Origin: JAIVHA01 sp965367295
Lineage (GTDB): Bacteria > Pseudomonadota > Gammaproteobacteria > DSM-19610
NCBI GenBank assembly: GCA_965367295.1
Contig: CBDUHN010000001.1
Coordinates: 140,729 to 204,728 of the forward strand
Length of the DNA: 64,000 nucleotides
Direction: 5' to 3'
Below, in pieces: positions 27,781-36,336 of the stretch. The notes under the pieces are model-generated. The model had not been told where the DNA came from and ran no database searches. It worked only from the letters and a program-made list of their open reading frames with translations. The position numbers were made by a program, and so were the translations under genes. Each line of letters opens with the position of its first letter. The first letter of the stretch is position 1.

Positions 27781-28640
27781 GACACATCCCCTGTTTGCGG
27801 GAGAAACACCCGATCCATACGATCCCAGCGGAAATCATTCAACAAACGGGTCAGACGCTTCTCCATACGCTTGAGATTCAGGTAATGTCGCACGCGGGTT
27901 TTCAGACCAACACCCTGCTGACGTGGCTGCTCAGGATCAATTTCCCAGGGATGAAAATAGAATACACAGGATTGTTCGTCGCGCCGATTCACGCGGCGCA
28001 TGGCCCAGCGGGAAACCCCGTAGGGAAGAAGACGGAAGTATCCTCCACCACCGCAGGGATAGTTGTGATTGAAAAACTTCACCGTGGTTACGGGTACCTC
28101 GATCATGGCAGCATCGGTTGGCCGGAATGAAAACCTGGGGGCCTCTGGCATGCCATACAGGTCATGACGAATGGGATAGATGCTGGAACTGTACTGGTGC
28201 CCCGTCTCGGCAAGCACATCCAGCGCCCAGAGATTCCCAGCGCCGATGGAATAGCTGGCGGCACGGTAACCCTGGACCAGTTGGCCACTGACATCCTCGA
28301 GCAGGGCCTTGGTACGAGTCACATCGGCACGGAATTCATCCGGCGACTGCTGGGTTACCCGCACATGGGAATAGCCATGACTGGCAACCTCGTGCCCGGC
28401 TTCCACCATGCGTCGCACCAGTTGTGGATAGCGCTCCGCCACCCAGCCAAGCGTAAAGAAGGTAGCCTGCACGCCGTGATCGGCGAACAGTTGCAGAATG
28501 CGGTCTGTGTTGCGCTCAACGCGACAGGGAATATGTTCCCAGTCAGTACGATTGACATGGGATTCAAATGCGGAGACCTGAAAATAATCCTCCACATCGA
28601 CACTCATGGCATTGATGATAGCCTGTCCGGTTTGGGACAT
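27777..28640 (-). CDS. XrtA-system polysaccharide deacetylase (NodB fold, DUF3473 C-terminus)
   Basis: A 287-residue carbohydrate esterase 4 enzyme. It has the catalytic/metal Asp in SVDVEDYF (D15, D18), the H-X3-H metal site SHGYSH (H88, H92), and the FYFHPWEIDP block. The C-terminal region is the DUF3473 extension seen in XrtA-locus deacetylases. It probably removes N-acetyl groups from the EPS, giving positive charge. The open frame begins at a TTG (28673), but the ATG at 28640 matches the family start. Its stop overlaps the FemAB-like start. It lies downstream of wecB, so a HexNAc-containing polymer is a sensible substrate. Confidence 0.9.
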   Translation of the reverse strand: MSQTGQAIINAMSVDVEDYFQVSAFESHVNRTDWEHIPCRVERNTDRILQLFADHGVQATFFTLGWVAERYPQLVRRMVEAGHEVASHGYSHVRVTQQSPDEFRADVTRTKALLEDVSGQLVQGYRAASYSIGAGNLWALDVLAETGHQYSSSIYPIRHDLYGMPEAPRFSFRPTDAAMIEVPVTTVKFFNHNYPCGGGGYFRLLPYGVSRWAMRRVNRRDEQSCVFYFHPWEIDPEQPRQQGVGLKTRVRHYLNLKRMEKRLTRLLNDFRWDRMDRVFLPQTGDVS

Positions 28641-28680
28641 TACATTCCGCGTCAAGGACGCCCCCAGATTCAAAACTTGT

Positions 28681-29847
28681 TTAATTAGCGACAGACGCCG
28701 GCGCTATGCTGCGTTGCGCCAACCATTTTTGCAGGTGGGCCTTGATACGTTCTGCTGCCTTGCCGTCCCAGTATTCGGGCACCCGACCCTGCTTGCCACC
28801 AGTGGTGAGCACGTCGTTCACGGCCGCCATAATTCGGCTGGAATCAGTCCCGACAACAGTATTCGTACCCTGCTCCACGGTAATCGGCCGCTCGGTGTTT
28901 TCTCTTAGCGTTATACAGGGCACCCCAAGTGCGGTGGTTTCTTCCTGCAGACCGCCGGAGTCGGTCAACACCAATCGTGCATGGCGCATCATGCCCAGCA
29001 TTTCCAGATAACCCAACGGCCCCAGCTGGAGGATACGAGGAGAATCTAGCAAACCAGCCAAACCCGCATCGATAATCCGTGCCCGGGTGCGTGGATGCAC
29101 GGGAAACAGCAGCGGCACCTGTTCACTCACGACGTACAAGGTTTCCAGCAAACGCCGTAACACAGCCGGGTCATCCACATTCGAGGGCCGGTGCAGGGTC
29201 AGCATGGCGTAGCCTTCATTCGCCTCCAGCACCGCAGTGTCGGCACCTGCGGCGGCCAACGTCTTGTTGCCGGGTACCGCCCTGGCAAGATTGTGATGGA
29301 GCGTATCGATCATCACGTTTCCGGTGAACACCACCCGTTCCTCGCTTATCCCTTCCCGTTGCAGGTTCAGCAGGGCATCGCGCTCAGTAGTGAACAACAG
29401 CTCAGATATCTGATCGGTCAATACCCGGTTGATCTCTTCGGGCATGCCACGGTCATAACTGCGCAGGCCCGCTTCCACGTGAATCACCGGGATGCCTTTC
29501 TTGCTGGCCACCAGGGCACAGGCGATGGTGGAATTCACATCCCCCACCACCAGGATCGCAGCCGGATTCTCCGCCTCCAGCACCGGTTCAAAACGCTTCA
29601 TGATTTCCGCGGTCTGCACCGCGTGGCTGCCAGAACCAACCCCGAGGTCAATATCCGGTTCGGGAATTCCCAACTGCGTGAAAAAGGATTCCTTCATAGC
29701 GGCATCATAGTGCTGGCCGGTATGCAGCAAACGAGCAGGAATAGGGTCGGGCTGGGAGCGGAATGCTGCCATCAGCGGAGCGATTTTCATGAAATTGGGT
29801 CGCGCGCCGACCACGCAAAGAATGCCGGTGCCAGTAGGATTCGTCAC
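28681..29847 (-). CDS. wecB: UDP-N-acetylglucosamine 2-epimerase (non-hydrolysing)
   Basis: Interconverts UDP-GlcNAc and UDP-ManNAc, supplying ManNAc for EPS. Diagnostic segments are GARPNFMKIAPL near the N-terminus, LVVGDVNSTIAC, HVEAGLRSYDRGMPEEINR (E129 counted from the 29859 start), LTLHRPSNVDD and the UDP-binding LTDSGGLQEETTALG. Length about 388 aa is standard. Two GTG starts are possible; the one at 29847 has GGAG six bases upstream and is preferred over 29859, which has none. No UDP-ManNAc dehydrogenase (WecC) is seen in the window, so ManNAc rather than ManNAcA may be the incorporated sugar, unless wecC lies elsewhere. Confidence 0.93.
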   Translation of the reverse strand: MTNPTGTGILCVVGARPNFMKIAPLMAAFRSQPDPIPARLLHTGQHYDAAMKESFFTQLGIPEPDIDLGVGSGSHAVQTAEIMKRFEPVLEAENPAAILVVGDVNSTIACALVASKKGIPVIHVEAGLRSYDRGMPEEINRVLTDQISELLFTTERDALLNLQREGISEERVVFTGNVMIDTLHHNLARAVPGNKTLAAAGADTAVLEANEGYAMLTLHRPSNVDDPAVLRRLLETLYVVSEQVPLLFPVHPRTRARIIDAGLAGLLDSPRILQLGPLGYLEMLGMMRHARLVLTDSGGLQEETTALGVPCITLRENTERPITVEQGTNTVVGTDSSRIMAAVNDVLTTGGKQGRVPEYWDGKAAERIKAHLQKWLAQRSIAPASVAN

Positions 29848-29890
29848 TGCATACTCCACAATTCGTTCGTGCGGCCGTCGGCCGGCAGGA

Positions 29891-30967
29891 TCAGGCCTTG
29901 TCCGCCTTTTTCAAACCTTGCAGGACTTCGGACAGGTCGAGGTCATCTCCCGACAACATGGCCATCATGATCAGTTTCTGCAAACGGTCCTGATCGCGAC
30001 GCATCTTCTTTTCCAGGTCTTCCAGCTTACGTTCCAGGTGCTGGATCCGGCGCTCCATATCCAGGGGAACCGCGGCAATATTGGCTGCCGCCACAGGCTG
30101 CGGATCGAGGTTCAAGCGTGGCTTGACCTCTTCCTGCTCTTCATCCGCCTTTCTGGGAATTTCATTCTGTTGTTCATCGATGACCGTCTGCACCACCTGC
30201 TCATTGATTTCGTGCAGTTCGTCCAATGCCGCCATCAAGAGGACGCGATCGCAGAACGTGTTGATCTGGCGCGGAATCCCGTCAGTATGGGCATGAATCA
30301 TCTCATAGGCATCCTCGGCGAATCGAGGATCATCCTTCCAGCCGACTACACGCAGCCGGTGATTGATATATTCGCGGGTTTCATCTTCACCCAGCGGGCC
30401 GAGGTGATGCGCCGCGATCACCCGTTGGCGGAACTGTTCCAGCCCCCTGGCCTGAAGGGTTTCACGAAATTCACCCTGCCCAAGCAAAAAAGTCTGTAAC
30501 AGTGCACGATCACCTGCCTGGAAATTCGACAGCATCCGCAACTCTTCAAGAGCACTGGCGGAAAGGTTGTGGCACTCGTCGATCACCAGCAGGATGCGTT
30601 TACCTTCCCGAGCACGGGCGGAAAAGAAGTATTTCAGCACCTTGAGCAGCGCGGTCTTGGACATATCATCGCTGCTGAGCCCAAAGCCGGAGGCCACCAT
30701 GCGCAGCAATTCATCGGGATCGAGATTGGTAGTGACCAATTCAGCAGAAACCACATTACTCATGCGCAACTGGCTGTCCAAAGCGCGTACCAGGGTTGTT
30801 TTGCCCGCACCCACCTCACCGGTAATCACCACAAAACCTTCGCCTTGCTGCAAGCCATAACGCAGATAGGCGAGCGCCTTGGAATGACCACGACTGTGGA
30901 ACAGGAACTTGGGATCGGGTGTAAGCCTGAAAGGCAACCCCGAGAAATTGTAAAATTGATCGTACAC
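29891..30967 (-). CDS. XrtA-associated AAA ATPase (ExeA/GspA-like)
   Basis: A 358-residue AAA ATPase with Walker A GEVGAGKT (50-57), Walker B LLVIDE (126-131) and a C-terminal coiled coil (about 305-335, ERRIQHLERKLEDLEKKM). The start MYDQFYNFSGLPF is the standard opening of this XrtA-linked family, so the GTG at 30967 is accepted. Relatives act with secretion machinery at the inner membrane. Here it presumably drives assembly or gating of the EPS export complex. It lies 6 bp downstream of the outer-membrane barrel gene. Confidence 0.9.
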   Translation of the reverse strand: MYDQFYNFSGLPFRLTPDPKFLFHSRGHSKALAYLRYGLQQGEGFVVITGEVGAGKTTLVRALDSQLRMSNVVSAELVTTNLDPDELLRMVASGFGLSSDDMSKTALLKVLKYFFSARAREGKRILLVIDECHNLSASALEELRMLSNFQAGDRALLQTFLLGQGEFRETLQARGLEQFRQRVIAAHHLGPLGEDETREYINHRLRVVGWKDDPRFAEDAYEMIHAHTDGIPRQINTFCDRVLLMAALDELHEINEQVVQTVIDEQQNEIPRKADEEQEEVKPRLNLDPQPVAAANIAAVPLDMERRIQHLERKLEDLEKKMRRDQDRLQKLIMMAMLSGDDLDLSEVLQGLKKADKA

Positions 30968-30973
30968 GGCTAC

Positions 30974-32521
30974 TCAGAACTCTATGCTTAAACGTGCGGT
31001 AAGACGGTTCTCGGCGTATTCATCACCGGGAAGATCGGATTCATTTCGAGTGTAACGATAGGCAATCGAGCCACTTGCACTACGGGAAAGATCCCGGGTT
31101 ACCATCGCGTCGATATACCAGAAATCGTCCTCCCGGCCATCGGAGCTGAATTTCACCCGTTCCCAGTTTCCGCGCAGATTGGTCCTGGTACGCCCGCTAT
31201 AGCGCCAGGCCCAGTTTGCAAAACCACCATGGGACTTTTCATCTTCCACGATACTGGACTGGGCCAGACTGGCGGTTGAGTCGAGATAATCACGTCGCTC
31301 AGTAAACAGCGACACACCAATGGTCGATTTTCCGGTCTGGAAACTGACGCCCGCCTGACCGCGCTTGCGTTCAAAAATTTCTTCCTTGAGGCTGAAGGAG
31401 TCATTGATATAGGCATTTGCCAGATCGGGAAACAGCGCACTCAGCAACTGGAATTCCTGGTCATTATCGATGCCGATTGCCAGCAAATTGCTTTGCAGTC
31501 GCTGCGTATCAAAAAACAGCCGCTGCGTCGTCTGGGTATCTTCCAGGTAGTTCATCTGCCACAAGGTGCGCCGGGTCCGGTGCCGAAAGGCACCCGACCA
31601 GACGCTACCTGGATTCAACCCCACTTCCCGCTCACGATAGGATGTCTGCAAAGTAGTGCGCACACTGGGGTTAAGGATAACTGAACCACTCGTGAAATTG
31701 TTCCCCTCCAGGGCCGAAAGAGAAAGGTAACGGCTCGGCGTGTAGGTCGCACCCACACCCCAGTAGGTTCCATTCCTGGCCACTTCGCTGGAATTGAGAT
31801 CGTTTTCCTCACGGCCGCCTTGCGCCTGCAGGGCAAATTTCGGATGTATCTGGTAGAGAATATTGGCCGTACTGCGCTCTTCATCGAGACTGGCGCTGCT
31901 GCCACGGTCCGCATTGCTCTTGAAATAATTCAAATTCCAGCGTAACAAAGCGAACTTGCGGCCACTGCCGAATTCAGCATTGACAAAATTGGTCTCCGAA
32001 GCCTGCACGGCGCCATCGGTATCGACGGTTTCATAGCCATAACGTAACAATGTGCTCATATAGCCGCTGAAATCATGGCGGATATAGGGGCTGATGCTGT
32101 AAGCCTGCACATCCGTCAAGTTGTTGCTTCCGGTAATGGAATCAGCGGGACGTGCACCACGGGCATCCACCAATGCCTGGCTCATATGGGCGCGGGCATC
32201 CAGAAACAGGAAATCATCCGTAAGCTCGGCGTTCATCTTGCCTTCAAGGCGATGGTTGATGCGGTTGGCATCGCTGTCATCGGCGAAAAACAGCGTCTGC
32301 ATCCGATAATTCATGTTGAGCTTCAGGCGCGAGCTTTCGCGCAGCAAGGAAAAGCCCGGGGTTATTTCGGTGATCAGGTCATCGTCTTCCATGCCGGAAG
32401 GCGCAAGCGTCACATTATCAGTATAGATTTCACTTGCCGTGACGCGGGGCTTAAAATCCCAGCCTTGAGCGGCTATCGCACCGGAAGCGAAACCAAGCAT
32501 CAGCAGGGCTGAAACCGGCAT
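30974..32521 (-). CDS. XrtA/PEP-CTERM system outer-membrane beta-barrel protein
   Basis: A 515-residue protein with a cleaved signal peptide (MPVSALLMLGFASGAIAA) and a body of alternating beta strands ending in a C-terminal Phe (LTARLSIEF), the outer-membrane insertion signature. This is the large barrel family regularly found between the tyrosine-kinase-like gene and the ATPase in XrtA loci. It may be the outer-membrane exit or anchor for the EPS. The open frame continues upstream to 32632, overlapping the kinase gene, but the ATG at 32521 has a perfect AGGAGG nine bases upstream and gives a normal signal peptide. The upstream ATGs, including 32587, lack a Shine-Dalgarno sequence. Confidence 0.85.
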   Translation of the reverse strand: MPVSALLMLGFASGAIAAQGWDFKPRVTASEIYTDNVTLAPSGMEDDDLITEITPGFSLLRESSRLKLNMNYRMQTLFFADDSDANRINHRLEGKMNAELTDDFLFLDARAHMSQALVDARGARPADSITGSNNLTDVQAYSISPYIRHDFSGYMSTLLRYGYETVDTDGAVQASETNFVNAEFGSGRKFALLRWNLNYFKSNADRGSSASLDEERSTANILYQIHPKFALQAQGGREENDLNSSEVARNGTYWGVGATYTPSRYLSLSALEGNNFTSGSVILNPSVRTTLQTSYREREVGLNPGSVWSGAFRHRTRRTLWQMNYLEDTQTTQRLFFDTQRLQSNLLAIGIDNDQEFQLLSALFPDLANAYINDSFSLKEEIFERKRGQAGVSFQTGKSTIGVSLFTERRDYLDSTASLAQSSIVEDEKSHGGFANWAWRYSGRTRTNLRGNWERVKFSSDGREDDFWYIDAMVTRDLSRSASGSIAYRYTRNESDLPGDEYAENRLTARLSIEF

Positions 32522-32530
32522 CCCTGCACG

Positions 32531-32536
32531 CCTCCT
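32531..32536 (-). promoter_or_regulatory. Shine-Dalgarno AGGAGG deciding the ATG start at 32521
   Basis: A full AGGAGG on the - strand, nine bases before the ATG that opens an 18-residue signal peptide in the outer-membrane barrel gene. Confidence 0.75.
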
Positions 32537-32573
32537 GGCCAGTTGCGCAAGCGCCCTGCCGGCGGCGATGCCC

Positions 32574-33503
32574 TTACTGCGCCCCATATCCATATCCATA
32601 ACCGTAGCCATAACCTCCATAGTAATCCGCACCGCCCGGCCGTTTGCTCTTGTTCAGGACCAGCCCGACTACCTCACAGGACTCCAGCATCCCCAGCGCC
32701 TCCTTCACTACTGGCTGGGGTGTACGGGATTCCTCTACGACCACCACGATCTGCCCCATCAGGGTAGCCAGCACGCGTGCCTCAGTGGTCATAAGCAAGG
32801 GTGGGGAATCAAAAATAATGATGCGATCATGGTAGCGAGTGGCCAGCTCCTCGGCAAAGTCCCGCATGGCACCACTGGCCAGCAACTCGGTGGACTTCGC
32901 ATGTTTATGTCCGGCAGGCAGCAGCATCAGGTTCGGCACATCCGTCTTGATGAGCACATCCTTAACCTTCATTTTACCTGCGAGCACATCGGTAAACCCC
33001 GATTTTGCCTCCACACCCAGGCGGGAACTGACCTCCGGCTTGGCGACATCGGCATCGATGAGCAGCACACTCTTTTCCATTTCCATGGCCATACTCATGG
33101 CCAGGTTGATGGATGTAAAGGTTTTGCCTTCGCCGGACAGCGAACTGGTCACCATAATCAGATTGGGATGTGTAACCGGCGAGGCTGCCAGCCCATTCAC
33201 GTGCATCAGCAGGGGACGCTTCACATTTCGCAGCTGTTCGGACATATGGGTATTGCGTTCGCCGCGCGGATCGATGACTCCCATCGCAATCAGGCGATGC
33301 CAGTCCAGCTTGACCTGGTTACGGGTACCGAATTCATTCTCCAGTTCAAACCCCACCTCTGAAGCAGCACTGTCAGTACCCATGTCCCGTGACTGCTGTG
33401 GAGCCGTTGTGGTCATTTCCTGTTCGGCAACGACATCATTCTCCGGCGCATTCGCTTGTACGTTTCCGCCGAGTTTTTCCATTGCTTTTTCAATGGTGCT
33501 CAT
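32574..33503 (-). CDS. XrtA-associated tyrosine-kinase-like ATPase (BY-kinase cytoplasmic domain)
   Basis: A 309-residue P-loop ATPase with the three BY-kinase motifs: Walker A SLSGEGKT (121-128), Walker A' LLIDADV (147-153) and Walker B IIIFDSPP (228-235). The C-terminus is a tyrosine cluster, with seven Tyr in the last 17 residues (DYYGGYGYGYGYGYGAQ), the expected autophosphorylation tail. It pairs with the Wzz-like protein, which supplies the membrane domain, and the two genes overlap by one base (TAATG). Phosphorylation cycling of this pair usually controls EPS chain length and export. The Tyr tail is encoded by imperfect hexamer repeats (see 32584-32613). Confidence 0.92.
   Translation of the reverse strand: MSTIEKAMEKLGGNVQANAPENDVVAEQEMTTTAPQQSRDMGTDSAASEVGFELENEFGTRNQVKLDWHRLIAMGVIDPRGERNTHMSEQLRNVKRPLLMHVNGLAASPVTHPNLIMVTSSLSGEGKTFTSINLAMSMAMEMEKSVLLIDADVAKPEVSSRLGVEAKSGFTDVLAGKMKVKDVLIKTDVPNLMLLPAGHKHAKSTELLASGAMRDFAEELATRYHDRIIIFDSPPLLMTTEARVLATLMGQIVVVVEESRTPQPVVKEALGMLESCEVVGLVLNKSKRPGGADYYGGYGYGYGYGYGAQ
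32584..32613 (-). repeat. Imperfect hexamer repeats encoding the kinase Tyr-Gly tail
   Basis: Five consecutive hexamers on the + strand (CCATAT, CCATAT, CCATAA, CCGTAG, CCATAA) encode alternating Gly-Tyr on the - strand at the C-terminus of the BY-kinase-like protein. Changes by whole units stay in frame and would change the number of phosphorylatable tyrosines. Confidence 0.75.
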
Positions 33504-35080
33504 TACCCCAACCCCATTTTGGATGCGACCATCGCCACCACATCAAGATCCAGTATCTCGACCATGGCCACGCCACCATATACCGCAAGCAACATCAGCC
33601 ATGCGGAAGTGAATGCTGCAATCGCCACACGGCGTTTGCTCATGTATTCATCGGTACGCACCATCGACACCACACCAAGCACCGGGATACCCGTAATGTC
33701 CTTCATGGACTTGGTATCGTCGAAGGTAGGTCTAATCTGGGAGAGCAGAAACGCAGCACCCAAGCCCAAGGCAAGGCTACCCAGCATGACCAGACTCATG
33801 AACAGCAATCGATCAGGGCCCGACGGAGAAAGCGGAGAGCGAGGGGGATCAATGACCTTGAATTTGATATCGTCACCACGCACCTCCGCCTTTTCGGAAA
33901 TACTGGCCGACTCACGCCGCTTCAACAATTCTTCATAATTACGTTTATTCACCTCGTAATCACGATTAAGGCGTTTCAGCTCAGCCTCGATCTGGGGAAC
34001 TGTATCCACCCGGTTCTTCAGATCATCTACACGACGCTGATACTCCTGCACACGTGCATTCATGGAAGCGATCTGGGCGTCGGTTTCCGCCAGCATCATC
34101 TTCATCTGCTGTACCACGGGATTGGTGGAAGAACCGGGGCCGGCTTCGGCAAGCAGCTTCTGCTCTTCCTTGCGCTGCTCCTCCAGCCCGGCAATCAATC
34201 GTTTCAACTCAATCACGTCCGGGTGATTTTCGGTGTACCTCAGCAGCAGTTCATCCATCTGGCTCTGCATGGACTGAATGCGTGCATCGATCGCTGAAGT
34301 GGGACCGCCCACCTGCCCAGAGAACAGGCCCATGGACATCTCATCCTGTTCTGCAATATCCGACATCTGCCGCTGTTGCGAACGACGGCGGTTTTGTGCT
34401 TCCTGCAGAGCAAGCTTGGCCTGATCGAGGCTACTGGACGCGGCCTGCAAACGCGCGTAGTAATCCTCTCCCGAGCCCGGAAGCATCCCCACGTTCTGGC
34501 GTTTGAAGGTAGCCAGGCGCTCCTCCGCAATGGTCAGTTTCTGCTCATACTCCCGGATCTGCTCATCGATGAATTTCTGGGCGGAATCCGTATCACTGCG
34601 GTTTTCACCCAGCGTGCTTTCCACCCAGATGGTGATGATCGACTGCACGATCCGCTTCGCAAGATCACGATCCTGATCGCTATAGGAAATGGTGTAGAGG
34701 TCCTCACGATTGGTATTGCCAATCTCCACCCCTCGGCCGAGTCTGTCCAGTAAGGCCTCCTTGGCTTCCGGCGAAGTGGCCGTAATGTCGAGGTCAGTCA
34801 TGCGGGACAGTTTTTCAAGGTTGGGGCGACTAAGCAGCGTTTTCGTCATCAGTTCGATGCGTCGCCGGGAGTCGGTCGAGATTGCGATTCCGCGCAACAG
34901 CGGCCGTAGCAGGGATTGTGTATCTATATGGATACGTGCCGACGCTTTATACTGGTCCGGCATCTGCATCACAAAGGCCCAGCCGATCAGGCACACCAAC
35001 CACATGGTGGCCAGGGCGACCCAACGGAATCGCCAGACTCCACGGCCGTAACGTAACAGTTCTTCAATTAATTCGTGCAT
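33503..35080 (-). CDS. XrtA-associated polysaccharide chain-length determinant (Wzz-like)
   Basis: A 525-residue inner-membrane protein of the polysaccharide co-polymerase group. A first membrane helix (about 17-40) is followed by a long periplasmic segment rich in coiled coil (about 170-400), then two hydrophobic segments near 425-447 and 485-507. The periplasmic part contains the QIRPTFDD-type approach to the membrane common in Wzz/GumC proteins. It controls chain length and docks the kinase and the Wza-like lipoprotein across the periplasm. The ATG is preceded by AAGGAC. It is the second gene from the operon's likely 5' end. Confidence 0.92.
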   Translation of the reverse strand: MHELIEELLRYGRGVWRFRWVALATMWLVCLIGWAFVMQMPDQYKASARIHIDTQSLLRPLLRGIAISTDSRRRIELMTKTLLSRPNLEKLSRMTDLDITATSPEAKEALLDRLGRGVEIGNTNREDLYTISYSDQDRDLAKRIVQSIITIWVESTLGENRSDTDSAQKFIDEQIREYEQKLTIAEERLATFKRQNVGMLPGSGEDYYARLQAASSSLDQAKLALQEAQNRRRSQQRQMSDIAEQDEMSMGLFSGQVGGPTSAIDARIQSMQSQMDELLLRYTENHPDVIELKRLIAGLEEQRKEEQKLLAEAGPGSSTNPVVQQMKMMLAETDAQIASMNARVQEYQRRVDDLKNRVDTVPQIEAELKRLNRDYEVNKRNYEELLKRRESASISEKAEVRGDDIKFKVIDPPRSPLSPSGPDRLLFMSLVMLGSLALGLGAAFLLSQIRPTFDDTKSMKDITGIPVLGVVSMVRTDEYMSKRRVAIAAFTSAWLMLLAVYGGVAMVEILDLDVVAMVASKMGLG

Positions 35081-35120
35081 CTCTGTCCTTCAATCCTGAT
35101 GTTCCCTTCCCGTCCGCAGC

Positions 35121-35744
35121 CTAGAACCAGGCTTCCGGAATAATCAGGATATCGCCCGGCAGCATGCTCACATTAGCGGTGATATCGCCACCATTGAGCA
35201 GATCATCCAGTCGCACACTAAACTGCTGAGCCTGTCCATCGACATTGCGCACCACAGTAGCCTTGTTGCCTGCTGCGTACGGGGTGATACCGCCCACAGC
35301 GATCATCACATCCAGCATGGTCATGCCATCACTGAAGGGCAGGGCCTGGGGCTGTGCTGCCTGGCCGACCACCCGGATCTGATGATCAAAGGGACCGCGG
35401 AAACCGCTGACCATGACGGTGACAACCGGGTTTTTGATGTAGGTGGAAAGCGCCTTCTCCATCATGCGGGCCAGTTCCGAAGAGGTCCGGCCACTGGCCT
35501 GGAGGTCTTCCAGCAAGGGGGTCGTGATGCGGCCATCGGGACGTACCGTGGTACCGGTAGAGAGTTCCGGGTTGCGCCATACGAAGATATTGAGGGTGTC
35601 CCCGGCACCGATCACATACATCGGCGTCTCATCAACCGTGCGGGCTTCCTGGCTGGCAGCGGGATAACGAGTGGCGCAACCGGTCAGTTGCAACAAAAAA
35701 AACATCATCGAAACGATGGCGAGTACGGTGCGATTGCTGTTCAC
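35121..35744 (-). CDS. XrtA-system polysaccharide export lipoprotein (Wza-like)
   Basis: A 207-residue outer-membrane export lipoprotein. After the GTG start comes a hydrophobic signal ending in the lipobox LTGC (Cys23). The Poly_export domain follows (MYVIGAGDTLNIFVWRNPELS...VRPDGRITTPLLEDLQASGRT) and then an SLBB-type beta domain (IRVVGQAAQP...). These proteins form the periplasm-to-outer-membrane channel for EPS. The GTG at 35744 is chosen because AGGAGG lies ten bases upstream and it places the lipobox correctly; the frame is open to 35888 without signal-peptide character. It is the first gene of the long - strand XrtA/EPS operon, so the main promoter should lie in the 592-bp region upstream. 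Confidence 0.9.
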   Translation of the reverse strand: MNSNRTVLAIVSMMFFLLQLTGCATRYPAASQEARTVDETPMYVIGAGDTLNIFVWRNPELSTGTTVRPDGRITTPLLEDLQASGRTSSELARMMEKALSTYIKNPVVTVMVSGFRGPFDHQIRVVGQAAQPQALPFSDGMTMLDVMIAVGGITPYAAGNKATVVRNVDGQAQQFSVRLDDLLNGGDITANVSMLPGDILIIPEAWF

Positions 35745-35754
35745 GGGACTACCC

Positions 35755-35760
35755 CCTCCT
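35755..35760 (-). promoter_or_regulatory. Shine-Dalgarno AGGAGG deciding the GTG start at 35744
   Basis: A full AGGAGG on the - strand, ten bases before the GTG that opens the lipoprotein signal of the Wza-like gene. Supports that start over the longer open frame. Confidence 0.75.
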
Positions 35761-35833
35761 AGATCATTGCCTGAATGCACAATTGGTGTTGTTGGTAACT
35801 GTTGATAATAGCAGCAAATTCTTCCTCTATGAC

Positions 35834-35849
35834 TGCTGACTGCCATCCA
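35834..35849 (-). promoter_or_regulatory. Weak sigma-54-like promoter candidate
   Basis: Read on the - strand: TGGATGGCAGTCAGCA, with GG-N10-GC spacing but poor -24 detail. The start would lie about 80 bp before the Wza-like GTG. Low confidence. Confidence 0.25.
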
Positions 35850-36070
35850 CCGTGTCGGGTGTTCTGCCAATTCCGGCCAAATACCCACCGGTCACGTGCC
35901 GATGGCGAAATTCTGTTGCCACGGAGGGGTGACCGCTCCGTCATCCACCCGCGTAATGAGTCTACCGAAGGAAGAAATATTCCATCAATTCATGCGGTTC
36001 CCAATACATCATCAGGATTCTACCTGCACTGTAACGGTAAAGGTCGGAATTTCTGCAGTGTTTCGCTATT

Positions 36071-36089
36071 TTCGTTATCTGATAACGAA
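36071..36089. repeat. Perfect 19-bp palindrome, possible operator
   Basis: TTCGTTATCTGATAACGAA has two perfect 9-bp arms around one central base. It lies next to a sigma-54-like site (36091-36106) and about 330 bp before the Wza-like gene start, so it could be a regulator-binding site over the promoter start. Confidence 0.6.
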
Positions 36090-36090
36090 T

Positions 36091-36106
36091 TGCTTCCCCG
36101 CCGCCA
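36091..36106 (-). promoter_or_regulatory. Weak sigma-54-like promoter candidate
   Basis: Read on the - strand: TGGCGGCGGGGAAGCA. The invariant GG-N10-GC spacing is present, but the middle of the -24 box deviates from TGGCACG. The start would fall within the adjacent palindrome. Low confidence. Confidence 0.25.
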
Positions 36107-36336
36107 TGGTAGCGCGAACCCGACGAAACCGGAATAGCCGGGAATCACTACAAGCATCGAATAAGGGCTAAAGTTTCCGGGGTTCTACCGGCTACAACGA
36201 TAGGCTATGGTACTGACACTTTAAGCATGAAGGATCCGATCCTCGGGAAATCGGTAGCAGACAGGGATGAACCCATGACAGGCCCGGCAACCCCCCACCC
36301 ACACACCGCCCCGTGGCGGCTACGGCATACCTTCCG

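Larger units (their letters stand above)
35745..36336. promoter_or_regulatory. 592-bp divergent intergenic leader before the XrtA/EPS operon and the permease operon
   Basis: No gene is supported here. The left end must carry the promoter for the long - strand EPS operon, the right end that of the + strand permease operon. It holds a perfect 9+1+9 palindrome (36071-36089) and two weak sigma-54-like matches on the - strand (36091-36106 and 35834-35849), plus the AGGAGG for the Wza-like gene (35755-35760). Short ORFs that appear here have no ribosome site and look like noise. Confidence 0.55.

Noticed and set aside
35802..36137. 111-codon ORF in the EPS leader region
   Set aside because: No Shine-Dalgarno sequence or protein features; overlaps the palindrome and the predicted promoter region.
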